Assembly (NCBI RefSeq): GCF_020400585.1
Contig: NZ_JAINVF010000002.1
Coordinates: forward strand, 434,001 to 498,000
Length of the DNA: 64,000 nt
Direction: 5' to 3'
Source: Streptomyces sp. NK08204
GTDB lineage: Bacteria > Actinomycetota > Actinomycetes > Streptomycetales > Streptomycetaceae
Under the pieces are notes generated by a model. That model was not told the DNA's origin and ran no database searches. It worked only from the letters and a program-made list of their open reading frames with translations. Every line of letters begins with the position of its first letter. Within the stretch, counting starts at the first letter, position 1. A program made the translations under genes and the position numbers. Positions 33,070-41,555 of the stretch are shown one piece after another.

Positions 33070-34367
33070 ACGGCGAACAGCATGCGGTCGGACAGCGACC
33101 ACAACTCGCCCGTCTGCGGCCAGTAGGACAGCGAGCCGGGCGAGCGTGCCCAGCAGCGGTGCGGGACGGACGAGCCGCAGCCTGCCGCCTCGGCGCCCCG
33201 CGTGTCCTGCCGCCACAGCGCGCCGCGCCCGTCCCGGGGACCGGGCACGTGTCCCACATACCAGGACGGACGGCCAGCCCCGGCCGGCCGGTACGGCAGC
33301 ACGCCCCGGATCCCGGCCGTGCGGGTCCGGTACGCCTCCACCGCCTCGGCCCGCCCCGCGGCGTCGGTGGCGAGCAGTCCGCCGCGCGCCGGGTCCGTGC
33401 TGAACGCGTACCGCCACAGCCGGGCGCGCCGCTCGCCGCCGGGGGCGGTCCACTCGCCGGCGGCCAGCGAGGCGGGGGCCGTTGTGCGGTCCAGCGCGAG
33501 CGCACCGGGGCAGGGCGGACCGGAGGGCGCGCAGCGGCCGGCGGTGAAACGGTAGGAGCCGATCGCCGGCAGCACGTACCGGTAGCCGTCGGCGGACCAG
33601 CCGCCGGGCACGCGGCCGATCGCGGGCGCGTCCACGGTGGTGCGCTCGATGCGGTCGAGGTCGTAGACGTAGAGCGCCTCGGCGCTGCCGGCCGTGGTGG
33701 TGACCAGCAGCTTGTCCCGGTACCAGACCATGCCGGAGACAGCGGAGACCAGGCCCCGGTAGTTGCGGCCCCCGTCGACGGGCACCACCAGAAGGGCCCA
33801 GCGGTAGGTGGGACGGGCGGACTCGTCGGCGTCGACGAAGGCGACCCTGGCGAGGCCGCGCTCGGCGGCGGGCCCGGTGTCGGTGCGATGGGTCCAGCCG
33901 GTGAGGATCACCCGGTGGCCGTCCCGCACGCCGTCGTCCTCGGCGTCGCCGGAGGCGGTCACCGCCGCGGGCCGCCATGCGCCGGCCGTATCGGCGCGGT
34001 CCCAGCAGTAGGCGCGGGTGACGGCCGGGGCGAGGGGCAGGCTCGCGCGGTCACCGGGCGAGCAGTCGGCGGCCTCGCGCAGTGTGCGGTCGGCGCCGTT
34101 CAGCACCGCGTCGACGCCGACCGGCCGGCCCATCGCGGCGGAGAGCCGGTTCAGGGTGCGGGCGGGCGTCAGCCGCTCCTGGAGCCGTAGCGGTGCCGTC
34201 TCGGCCCGGGAGGTGAGCGGCGCCAGCGCGCCGGGGTTCTCGGTGACCGTGGCCTGCGAGGCGCTGATCAGCGTGGCGGCCGCGGTGAGCGCCAGCCCGG
34301 TCCCGGCCAGAACCGCGCGCAGGGCCGCACCGCGCCTGCGCCGGCGGTGTCTGCCGCGATGTCTCAT
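33036..34367 (-). CDS. Putative secreted or membrane-anchored protein, unknown function
   Basis: 443 residues. The N terminus has a highly basic run (MRHRGRHRRRRRG) then ALRAVLAGTGLALTAAATLI, a signal peptide or anchor. The exported part contains repeated W/Y-rich blades (YRWALLVVPVDGGRNYRG, MVWYRDKLLVTTTAGSAEAL, GWSADGYRYVLPAIGSY, RLWRYAFSTDPARGGLL) reminiscent of a beta-propeller and is like secreted streptomycete proteins of unknown role. AGGAG precedes ATG 34367 closely. The C terminus ends in a direct-repeat array that gives a Pro/Arg-rich tail. Confidence 0.75.
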   Translation of the reverse strand: MRHRGRHRRRRRGAALRAVLAGTGLALTAAATLISASQATVTENPGALAPLTSRAETAPLRLQERLTPARTLNRLSAAMGRPVGVDAVLNGADRTLREAADCSPGDRASLPLAPAVTRAYCWDRADTAGAWRPAAVTASGDAEDDGVRDGHRVILTGWTHRTDTGPAAERGLARVAFVDADESARPTYRWALLVVPVDGGRNYRGLVSAVSGMVWYRDKLLVTTTAGSAEALYVYDLDRIERTTVDAPAIGRVPGGWSADGYRYVLPAIGSYRFTAGRCAPSGPPCPGALALDRTTAPASLAAGEWTAPGGERRARLWRYAFSTDPARGGLLATDAAGRAEAVEAYRTRTAGIRGVLPYRPAGAGRPSWYVGHVPGPRDGRGALWRQDTRGAEAAGCGSSVPHRCWARSPGSLSYWPQTGELWSLSDRMLFAVRPAGPDRPPE

Positions 34368-34503
34368 GTCTCCTCCCGGACGGGCCAACTGCGCCTGGTG
34401 ATCCCCGCGTTGACCGAGAAGCAGATGGGGAGGCCCGCAGGCGATGCTACGACAGTGAAGGGCCGCGACGGGCCAGGACCGGCACATACCGGCAGGGCGA
34501 GGC

Positions 34504-35787
34504 TCACCGGCGCGCGCTCCGCGCCCGCGCCACCGCCGGAGCCGTCGACCGGGGCAGCAGGTCACGGGGATCGTCGGGGAGTAGCACCGAGACGTCCGCG
34601 TCCTCGCAGAAACGATACGGCCGATGCCGTAGGAGAGCCCCCAGATAGCGGCGGATCCGTGAGATCTCGGCCCGTACGGTGACCGTGCGCGAAGGATCGC
34701 CGAACAGGTCCTCGGCGAGGCCCGCCGCGCTCCGGCCGGCCGGGTGCTCGCTCAGCAGATACAGCAACTCGGCGTGTCGGAGGCCCAGTTCACGCGACCA
34801 GGAGCCGGCCGATCCCGTCACCGTCAGCGAACAGCGGGCCGCCCGGCCCAGGTCGAGCACGATCCGGGTGGCGGCGGACGGCACCGGCTCCTCGGCAGCC
34901 CGCAGCAGCCAGCCGTCCGCCAGCGGCTCCACGGCACACGGACCGAGGGCGGGCAGCGACCGGCGGCCCGGAGCAAGCGACTTGGGCAGTGCGACGCGCC
35001 GCACGTACGGCATGCCCGTCACCGCCGCCGCCCAGCCGTCCCGGTCCACGGCCAGCGCCCGCCCGGACAGCCGTGCCAGCACCGGCGCAGCCACCGTGCG
35101 CAGCCGCTCCAGCGATTCCAGATGCAGTTCGCGCAGCCGGGCCTCGGCGAGCTTGGCCACCGAGTCCACCCAGGCGAGGGTCGCCGGGTGCATGGTCTCC
35201 AGCGGGCCGCTGACGTCGACCACACCGAGCAGGCTGCCGTTCCTCGGGTCGGTGATCGGGGCGCCCGTGCAGGTCCAGGAGGCGTGCGAGCGCACGAAGT
35301 GCTCCGCGGCGAACACCTGCACGGGCCGTCGCGCGACCGCGGCCGTGCCGACGCCGTTGGTGCCGACGACGTCCTCCCGCCAGTCGGCGCCGAGTTCGAG
35401 TCCGAAGCCGGTGGCCTTGCGGAGCACCTGCGGGGAGCCCTCCCGCCACAGCACGCGCCCGTCCGCGTCCGCGATGATCATGATGTGCTGGGTGACGTCC
35501 GCGACCGAAAGCAGACCCTCGCGCAGCACCGGCAGGACGTGCCGCAGCGGCGACTCCTCGCGTCTGCGCCGCACCTCCTCGGGGGAGAGCAGTTCCGAGC
35601 GGTAGTCGCCGTCGGGGTCGACCCCGCTGCGCAGCATCCGTACCCAGGACTGCTGGATCACCGGCCTGGGCGCCATGCGCGCACGCTGTCCGGCGAGTGT
35701 TGCCTCGCGTATCTCGCTCAGCAGCCGCGCCGCCTGCGCCGCGTCCACGGCGGCCAGCCGCGCCATGTCCATCGGCGGGTTCACCAC
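34504..35787 (-). CDS. GAF-domain transcriptional regulator
   Basis: About 427 residues. VIQQSWVRMLRSGVDPDGDY is the SW.R....GV.P block found at the start of AcoR-type regulators. A GAF domain follows (MIIADADGRVLWREG, WREDVVGTNGVGTAAVARRP, HASWTCTGAPITDP, LLGVVDVSG). No AAA+ sigma-54 domain follows; instead the C-terminal third (RHAELLYLLSEHPAGRSA, GLAEDLFGDPSRTVTVRAEI, SRIRRYLG) looks like a winged-helix DNA-binding region. Streptomyces homologues often neighbour oxidoreductases. Two adjacent GTG codons (35787, 35784) follow AAAGGA; either may start. Effector unknown. Confidence 0.8.
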   Translation of the reverse strand: MVNPPMDMARLAAVDAAQAARLLSEIREATLAGQRARMAPRPVIQQSWVRMLRSGVDPDGDYRSELLSPEEVRRRREESPLRHVLPVLREGLLSVADVTQHIMIIADADGRVLWREGSPQVLRKATGFGLELGADWREDVVGTNGVGTAAVARRPVQVFAAEHFVRSHASWTCTGAPITDPRNGSLLGVVDVSGPLETMHPATLAWVDSVAKLAEARLRELHLESLERLRTVAAPVLARLSGRALAVDRDGWAAAVTGMPYVRRVALPKSLAPGRRSLPALGPCAVEPLADGWLLRAAEEPVPSAATRIVLDLGRAARCSLTVTGSAGSWSRELGLRHAELLYLLSEHPAGRSAAGLAEDLFGDPSRTVTVRAEISRIRRYLGALLRHRPYRFCEDADVSVLLPDDPRDLLPRSTAPAVARARSARR

Positions 35788-35922
35788 GGGGGTCCTTTCG
35801 GGGGATGCGCCCAACAAACCTGTCAAGCCTCCCGGACGGCGGTTTCCGGTCCGGCTGTGCCTCACATACTGCCGCCACGGGCAGGCCGGACGCTCATACT
35901 CCGCACACCGTCACCCACAAGT

Positions 35923-35940
35923 TGCAACCCTCTGCAACCC
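35923..35940. promoter_or_regulatory. Direct repeat TGCAACCC upstream of the GAF regulator
   Basis: TGCAACCCTC (35923-35932) and TGCAACCCTG (35933-35942) lie head to tail, one helical turn apart, about 140 bp ahead of the GAF regulator; the first is part of the palindrome TTGCAA. TGCAAC elements are known sites for AcoR-like activators, so this may be an autoregulatory or neighbouring-gene site (inference). The rest of the 393-bp spacer has no gene. Confidence 0.35.
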
Positions 35941-36021
35941 TGGTGAATCGCTGAACCCTCGCCGAGACTTGACCCTGGCGCCGCCCGTGGGCGGCGTGCG
36001 CGGCCTTCAACGGGGCCGAAA

Positions 36022-36061
36022 GGCGGGGATGGTGCCGTGTCGGCGCAGCACCATCCCCGCC
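36022..36061 (-). terminator. Terminator after the AidB-like gene
   Basis: GGCGGGGATGGTGC (36022-36035) and GCACCATCCCCGCC (36048-36061) form a perfect 14-bp stem with a 12-nt loop, 120 bp beyond the acyl-CoA dehydrogenase stop. Confidence 0.85.
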
Positions 36062-36180
36062 GGGGGACCGGCCGGGGCCGCCGCAGAGCCCGCAGGTCCG
36101 GCAGGGCCCCGCGCCCCTGGGGCGGCGCCGCGACTGTGGGGTGGCGCCGCGACCGTGGGGTGACACCGTTTGCCGGTGCC

Positions 36181-37818
36181 TCACAGCGCAGGGCGTGACC
36201 GCTCCACCACCGACTTCAGGTCCAGGCCCGTCGGCAGTGTGCCGAAGGAGGCACCGCGGTCGGCGCCCAGACGAGAGGCGCAGAAGGCGTCGGCGACCTC
36301 GGCGGGTGCGTGGCGCACGAGCAGGGATCCCTGGAGGACCAGGGCGAGGCGCTCCACCAGGCGGCGGGCCCGCATCTCGATGCCGTCCAGGTCGGCCAGT
36401 TCGGTGAACAGGTCCTTCACGGCGCGGTCCAGGCGGTGGTCGGCGCCGTGCGCGCGGCCGATCTCCGTGAGGCAGGCGTCCAGCGCGCCGGGCTCCCGCC
36501 GCAGCGCTCGCAGCACGTCGAGGGCCTGCACGTTCCCGGCGCCCTCCCAGATCGAGTTCAGCGGAGACTCGCGCACCAGCCGGGGCAGCCCCGACTCCTC
36601 GACGTAGCCGTTGCCGCCCAGGCACTCCGCGGCCTCGACCACCACCGGCGCGCACCGCTTGGTGATCCAGTACTTGGCGGCCGGGACCGCCAGCCGCAGG
36701 AAGGCGCGCTCCTGCTCGCCGCCGTCGTCGCAGGCCGCCGCGAGCCGCAGCGTGAGCGCGGTAGCCGCCTCGCACTCCAGCGCGAGGTCGGCGAGGACAT
36801 TGCGCATCAGCGGCTTGTCGATCAGCTTCCCGCCGAACGCCTCCCGGTGCGCGCAGTGGTGGATCGCCTGGGTCACCGCCTGCCGCATCAGCCCCGCCGA
36901 GCCGAGTGCGCAGTCCAGGCGGGTCGCGGCGACCATCTCGATGATGGTGGGCACCCCGCGCCCCTCCTCGCCGACCCGGCGCGCCCAGGTGCCGTCGAAC
37001 TCGACCTCGGCGGAGGCGTTGGACCGGTTGCCCAGCTTGTCCTTGAGGCGCTGGATCAGGAAGGCGTTGCGGCTGCCGTCGGCAAGGACGCGCGGCACCA
37101 GGAAGCAGGTCAGACCCGCCGGGGCCTGGGCCAGGACGAGGAAGGCGTCGGACATGGGCGCCGAGCAGAACCACTTGTGCCCGGTCAGCGTGTACGTCCC
37201 GGCCTCGGCCAGCGGACGGGCCTCGGTGGTGATCGCCCGTACGTCGCTGCCGGCCTGCTTCTCGGTCATGCCCATGCCGAAGAGGGCGCCGGACTTGCTG
37301 CCGGCGGGCCGCAGCTGCTGGTCGTAGATCGTGGACGTCAGCCGCGGCACCCACTCGGCGGCGAGCTCCGGGTCGGCGCGCAGCGCGGGCACGGCCGCGT
37401 GGGTCATCGACAGCGGGCAGCAGGTGCCCGCCTCCACCTGCGTCCAGAGCAGGAAGCCGGCCGCCCGGCGCACATGTCCGGCCGGCCGGACCCACGCACC
37501 GGTCAGCCCCGCCGAGACGCCCTTGCCGAGCAGCCGGTGCCAGGCCGGGTGGAACTCGACCTCGTCGATCCGGTGCCCGTACCGGTCGTGCGTACGCAGC
37601 CGGGGCGGATACTGGTTCGCCTGCGCCCCCCACTCCTGCACCTGTGCGGAACCCGAGGTGGTGCCCAGCGCGGACAGCTCCGCGCGCACCTCCTCCAGCA
37701 CCGCGGGGTCGGTGTGGCGCTCGACCGCCTCCACCAGGGCCCGGTCGCTGCTGTACAGGTCGTATCCGGCCAGCGGGGGCGGCTGGTTCGTCACGTTATG
37801 GGTGGAGGTGCCTGTCAT
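36181..37818 (-). CDS. AidB-like acyl-CoA dehydrogenase family protein
   Basis: 545 residues, the long AidB-type branch of the acyl-CoA dehydrogenase fold (normal ACADs are about 390). Flavin/substrate motifs: FGMGMTEKQAGSDVRAITT, YTLTGHKWFCSAPMSDAFL, FGGKLIDKPLMRNVLADLAL and ECLGGNGYVEESGLPRLVRE, then PLNSIWEGAGNVQALDVLR. E. coli AidB belongs to the adaptive response to alkylation; an Ada-AlkA fusion and Ogt lie 19 kb away in this window but not in the same operon. ATG 37818 fits MTGTSTHNVTNQPPPL. A BrkB-like gene is divergent. Confidence 0.9.
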   Translation of the reverse strand: MTGTSTHNVTNQPPPLAGYDLYSSDRALVEAVERHTDPAVLEEVRAELSALGTTSGSAQVQEWGAQANQYPPRLRTHDRYGHRIDEVEFHPAWHRLLGKGVSAGLTGAWVRPAGHVRRAAGFLLWTQVEAGTCCPLSMTHAAVPALRADPELAAEWVPRLTSTIYDQQLRPAGSKSGALFGMGMTEKQAGSDVRAITTEARPLAEAGTYTLTGHKWFCSAPMSDAFLVLAQAPAGLTCFLVPRVLADGSRNAFLIQRLKDKLGNRSNASAEVEFDGTWARRVGEEGRGVPTIIEMVAATRLDCALGSAGLMRQAVTQAIHHCAHREAFGGKLIDKPLMRNVLADLALECEAATALTLRLAAACDDGGEQERAFLRLAVPAAKYWITKRCAPVVVEAAECLGGNGYVEESGLPRLVRESPLNSIWEGAGNVQALDVLRALRREPGALDACLTEIGRAHGADHRLDRAVKDLFTELADLDGIEMRARRLVERLALVLQGSLLVRHAPAEVADAFCASRLGADRGASFGTLPTGLDLKSVVERSRPAL

Positions 37819-37973
37819 GACTGCGTACCTACCCGGGACGGCGCTGATGCTGGCCTCCAGAGTGGCACAGCTGTGCGCGTCGGATGCGCCGGACGCCCGC
37901 CACCTGCCCCGGGGGGTTTTGTCACCCTCCCCGGAAGGTGAGGACAGTCGGCCACGGCGGATACGGTTGGACT

Positions 37974-39131
37974 GTGCAGCCAGCAAGTGAAACCCCCGAC
38001 ACGCCGGCCGGTCGGCTCCATCGGGCCAGAGCCCTCTACCGGAACGTCTCCAAGCGCAGGACCGCCTGGCTGTTGCTCAAGGACACCGTCAATTCCTGCA
38101 TGGAGTACCGCATCCTGGGCCTGGCGGCCGAGGCGGCGTTCTTCACGCTGCTGTCCGTGCCGCCGCTGCTGCTGAGCCTCATCGGCCTGCTCGGCTACGT
38201 CGACGACTGGACCGGCGCCGACACCATCCAGAGCCTGGAGGCCAACCTCCTCGACGCCTCCCGTACCGTGCTGTCCGAAAAGGGCGTCCGGGAGATCGCC
38301 CAGCCGATCCTGCACGACGTCATGAGGGGCGGCCGGCCCGACGTCATCTCCATCGGCTTCCTGTTCGCCCTGTGGTCGGGCTCCCGCGCGGTGAACGTCT
38401 TCGTCGACACCATCACCGTGATGTACGGGCTCGACGGCGTCCGGGGCATCGTCAGGACGCGGGTGATGTCGTTCCTGCTGTTCATCGTGGCCCTGCTGAT
38501 CGGCTCGGTGGCGCTGCCGCTGATGGTGGCCGGGCCGGACGCGGTGGTACGCGTCGTGCCGTGGTCGGCGACGCTCGTCCAGGTCCTGTACTGGCCGGTC
38601 GTGATCGTCCTGTCGATCGCCTTCCTGACGACCCTCTACCACGTGTCGGTCCCCGTCCGCTCCCCCTGGATCGAGGACGTGCCGGGCGCCCTGGTCGCAC
38701 TCGCCATGTGGGTCCTCGGCAGCTTCCTGCTCCGCATCTACCTCACCCACACCATCGAGGGCGCCACCATCTACGGCTCCCTGGCCGCCGCCGTCGCCGT
38801 GCTCCTCTGGATCGGCGTGTCGGCCTTCGCCGTGCTCGTCGGCGCGGCGGTGAACGCCGCCATCGACAGGGTCTGGCCCGCCGCTGCCACGGCCGCCGCC
38901 CGCGAGGCCAACGAGCGGCTGCGCCACGCCCAGGTCGCCGAGTACGTCGCCCGCGCCGCCGCGGCCCGCGAGGCCGACCCCGACGACCCCGACATGCCCT
39001 CCGAGTTCCCCGAACGCTGGTCCCGCTTCCTGCCCCCCGAGGACGTCACGGCCCGCCTGCGCGCCCACGCGAGGAGCACCCACCACGCCCACAAGGCCCA
39101 CGGAGAGCCGGCCCACGGCGACGACAAGTGA
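37974..39131 (+). CDS. YihY/BrkB family inner-membrane protein
   Basis: 385 residues. Six hydrophobic segments: AAFFTLLSVPPLLLSLIGLL, ISIGFLFALWSG, MSFLLFIVALLIGSVALPLM, VLYWPVVIVLSIAFLTTLYH, ALVALAMWVLGSFLLRIYLT and AAVAVLLWIGVSAFAVLVGA. The family hallmark Y..RILGLAAEAAFF and the long charged C-terminal tail (ending in a His-rich ARSTHHAHKAHGEPAHG) are present. Roles proposed for the family (RNase BN, virulence) are not proven. GTG 37974 follows a GGTTGGA-type site. Divergent from the AidB-like gene, sharing a 155-bp promoter region. Confidence 0.88.
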   Translation: MQPASETPDTPAGRLHRARALYRNVSKRRTAWLLLKDTVNSCMEYRILGLAAEAAFFTLLSVPPLLLSLIGLLGYVDDWTGADTIQSLEANLLDASRTVLSEKGVREIAQPILHDVMRGGRPDVISIGFLFALWSGSRAVNVFVDTITVMYGLDGVRGIVRTRVMSFLLFIVALLIGSVALPLMVAGPDAVVRVVPWSATLVQVLYWPVVIVLSIAFLTTLYHVSVPVRSPWIEDVPGALVALAMWVLGSFLLRIYLTHTIEGATIYGSLAAAVAVLLWIGVSAFAVLVGAAVNAAIDRVWPAAATAAAREANERLRHAQVAEYVARAAAAREADPDDPDMPSEFPERWSRFLPPEDVTARLRAHARSTHHAHKAHGEPAHGDDK

Positions 39132-39355
39132 CAGCGCCACCGGCGGTACGTGACCGCACCACGCTGACGCCCTGACGGCACGGCACGGCACGGCCTGCCG
39201 CTTTTTCGTACGGGGCAACCTCTTCCCCGTGACACCCACCCCGCTGCGCCACCGCACCTCTTGCGTCGCGACGGCACACACCGAAACGACGCTGTCCGGC
39301 GGTGCCCGGCAACCCAGCACCGCCGAGGCCCGCAGGGACCCGTAGCCTGATCTAC

Positions 39356-40042
39356 GTGTACGAGGAGCGGGCGGCCCGGCTGGACGGGGCGGTGGTCTGG
39401 CACCGGGCCCCGGAAGATCTCGCCGCCACCCGCCCGGTGCTGCCCGATGGCTGTATGGACCTGCTGTGGAGCGAGGGCCGACTGCTGGTGGCCGGTCCCG
39501 ACACGCGTGCGTACGTCCCCGAGGGCCCGCCCCGCTTCTGGGCCGGCATCCGCTTCTTCCCCGGCACCGCGCCCGCCCTGCTCGGCGTACCGGCGCACGA
39601 GCTCCGGGACAGCCGGGTGGAGCTGGCCGACCTGTGGCCGGCCGCCCGGGTCCGCCGGCTGTGCGACCGTATCGAGGCGGCGCCCGACCCGGTGACGGCA
39701 CTGGAGGACATCGCCCTGGAGCAGGCGGCGCTCTCCCCGGCCCCCGACCCGCTGCTGCGCCGGCTGGTCGAGTGCATGGAACAAGGCCGCCCGGTGTCCG
39801 CGACCGCCGCTGAGCTCGGCATCGGAGCCCGCCGGCTGCACCGCCGCTGCCTGACCGCGTTCGGCTACGGCCCGAAGACACTGGCCCGCATCCTTCGCCT
39901 GCGGCGGGCGCTGGACCTGGCGCGTTCCGGGGTGCCGTACGCCGAGACCGCGGTCCGTGCCGGATACGCCGACCAGCCCCACCTCTCCCGTGACGTGCGG
40001 GAGTTGGCAGGGCGGACGCTCGGCGAGCTACTCGGCCGGTAG
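39356..40042 (+). CDS. AraC-family transcriptional regulator
   Basis: 228 residues. The N-terminal half (WHRAPEDLAATRPVLPDGCM, DLLWSEGRLLVAGPDTRA) is the DUF6597-type sensory domain; the C-terminal half is an AraC helix-turn-helix pair (SATAAELGIGARRLHRRCLT, LRRALDLARSGVPYAETAVR, AGYADQPHLSRDVRELAGRT). No ribosome site exists, but TAGCCT at 39343-39348 lies 7 nt before GTG 39356, which suits a leaderless mRNA; the frame is open back to GTG 39302. Its 3' end overlaps the convergent VOC gene by 15 bp. Confidence 0.85.
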   Translation: MYEERAARLDGAVVWHRAPEDLAATRPVLPDGCMDLLWSEGRLLVAGPDTRAYVPEGPPRFWAGIRFFPGTAPALLGVPAHELRDSRVELADLWPAARVRRLCDRIEAAPDPVTALEDIALEQAALSPAPDPLLRRLVECMEQGRPVSATAAELGIGARRLHRRCLTAFGYGPKTLARILRLRRALDLARSGVPYAETAVRAGYADQPHLSRDVRELAGRTLGELLGR

Positions 40043-40426
40043 CGGGGCGAACAGGTCGACGCCGTTGCCGTCGGGGTCGTGCACGGTGGCGTACCGCTGA
40101 CCCCAGAAGGCGTCCCACGGCTTCAGCTCCCCGTGGTACCCGGCATCCACCAGCTCCTCGTACAGGGCGTCGACCTCGGCGGGTGACCCGCAGTGGAACG
40201 CGAGCGAGACCCGGCCCCCCTCCGCGGGCGCACGCCAGCCGGGGTGGAAGGACCGGATGGTCTCCTCGGTGTCCAGCGCGAGCACCAGTCCACCGGGCAA
40301 CTCGGCCTCGACATGCGGCTGCTCCTCGGCCCCGGCGGGGAAGGCCAGCCCGAGGTGACGGTAGAAGGCGAGCGAGGCGGCCAGATCGGAGGCCACCACG
40401 CCGATCACGGCGAATCGTGCGGTCAT
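40028..40426 (-). CDS. VOC (glyoxalase/bleomycin-resistance) superfamily protein
   Basis: 132 residues forming one VOC module pair: VIGVVASDLAASLAFYRHLG, LVLALDTEETI, RVSLAFHCGSPAEVDALYEE and YATVHDPDGNGVDLFAP with metal or ligand residues. Members are lyases, dioxygenases or binding proteins; substrate unknown. ATG 40426 opens MTARFAVIGVV. The preceding AraC gene converges and overlaps by 15 bp, so antisense pairing of their 3' ends is possible. Confidence 0.85.
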   Translation of the reverse strand: MTARFAVIGVVASDLAASLAFYRHLGLAFPAGAEEQPHVEAELPGGLVLALDTEETIRSFHPGWRAPAEGGRVSLAFHCGSPAEVDALYEELVDAGYHGELKPWDAFWGQRYATVHDPDGNGVDLFAPLPAE

Positions 40427-40654
40427 GCCGTCACCGTAGACGGGGGAGGGCGGCCGGGTCTTGAAGGAATCGGACACTCCACCAGCAGGGTGCGGTCGTC
40501 GAGCCCGGTGCCGTGGTCAGGCCATGCGAGGAGGCGGGCGGCGTCGGGGGACCGCGTGGGTGTGGTCGCCGATGAGGTCCTCGGCGTCGTCAGCAGGCCG
40601 CCCGGGACACCGGATTGCCGACGAGCCCTGGCGGCGTGACCGGGGACAGTGCAG

Positions 40655-40688
40655 GCAGGGGCAGGGGCAGGGGCAGGGGCAGGGGCAG
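40655..40688. repeat. GCAGGG hexanucleotide tract
   Basis: Five and a half copies of GCAGGG in the 297-bp gap between the VOC and ArsR-rhodanese genes. No gene is supported in this gap. The G-rich strand could form a quadruplex. Confidence 0.9.
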
Positions 40689-40723
40689 CGGCCGAGTCGG
40701 ACGCAGGCGCAGCGACGGGTCCG

Positions 40724-41401
40724 TCACGCCGGGCCCCCGGTGTCGACGGGCAGCTCGGCCAGGCGCCATTCGAGCATGCCGTCGTCGAGGCGGATCGCGC
40801 GCCGGCCGCGCTCGGTCAGCAGCCGTACGGCGTCGCGAGCGAGGACGCAGTACTCGCCGCGGCAGTACACGACGATGTCCGTGTCCTCCGGCAGCTCCTC
40901 GATGCGGCCGGCCAGTTCGTCGACCGGGAGGGACAGGGCACCGGGGATGTGTCCGGCCAGGTACTCCTCCACCGGCCGCACGTCCAGCACCACCACGTCC
41001 CCCGCCGCCACGCGGGCGAGCAGTTCCTCACGGGTGACCTCGGGTGTGCCGTCGTCGCCGAGGTAGGCGTCCCGGGCGGCGGGCACGGCTGCCTGGTGAC
41101 GCTCGGCGACCTTGCGCAGCAGGGCGAACAGCTGGGCCACGTCGTCACCGGCGAGCCGGTAGTGGATACGTACCCCGTCGCGGCGCGTCGCGACGAACCC
41201 GGCCTGCTTGAGCGTCTGCAGATGCGCCGACGCGGTCGTCAGGTTCAGCCCCGCCGCCTTCGCGAGGGCGTCGACGGGCCGCTCGCCCTGGGCGAGCAGG
41301 TCGAGCAGTTCCAGACGCCTGCCGCTGGCCAGCGCCTTGCCGCTGGCCGCGAAGGCGTCGTAGAGCTGGGCCTTCGAGCGGGTGGTGACGGTCTCCGGCA
41401 C
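40724..41401 (-). CDS. ArsR-type HTH fused to a rhodanese domain
   Basis: 225 residues. Residues 1-95 are an ArsR/SmtB winged helix (LASGRRLELLDLLAQGERPV, LNLTTASAHLQTLKQAGFVA, RRDGVRIHYRLAGDDV). The rest is a rhodanese domain (VVVLDVRPVEEYLAGHIPGA, active loop YCRGEYCVLA). The CRGEYC loop could accept sulfane sulfur, so the protein may sense persulfide or sulfur stress. GTG 41401 is preferred because GGAGG lies 5 nt upstream; ATG 41413 is also in frame without its own site. Monocistronic; a palindrome overlaps the likely transcription start. Confidence 0.92.
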   Translation of the reverse strand: MPETVTTRSKAQLYDAFAASGKALASGRRLELLDLLAQGERPVDALAKAAGLNLTTASAHLQTLKQAGFVATRRDGVRIHYRLAGDDVAQLFALLRKVAERHQAAVPAARDAYLGDDGTPEVTREELLARVAAGDVVVLDVRPVEEYLAGHIPGALSLPVDELAGRIEELPEDTDIVVYCRGEYCVLARDAVRLLTERGRRAIRLDDGMLEWRLAELPVDTGGPA

Positions 41402-41416
41402 GACATCCTCCATAAA

Positions 41417-41432
41417 TCCATGGAATAGCCTA
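41417..41432 (-). promoter_or_regulatory. Promoter and palindrome of the ArsR-rhodanese gene
   Basis: On the minus strand TAGGCT (41432-41427) is a -10-like box, and TCCATGGA (41424-41417) is a perfect 8-bp palindrome at the expected start point, about 20 nt before GTG 41401. The position suits autorepression by the encoded ArsR protein. Confidence 0.5.
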
Positions 41433-41555
41433 GAGGAAATGGGGACGCGGTGGCCAGCCGGACGGCACCTCATCAGGCCTTGGCTCGCCCGAAAACCTCA
41501 CCCTTGGGTTCGCCCGAAGGCCGCCCAGCCGAAGGTCACCTCACCGGAAGGCCGC

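Noticed and set aside
37815..40118. 767-codon minus-strand frame over the BrkB and AraC genes
   Set aside because: Overlaps two genes with clear families on the other strand and has no domain of its own.
40655..40688. GCAGGG tract considered as a CRISPR or origin-type repeat
   Set aside because: A simple hexanucleotide run without spacers or DnaA-box sequences.
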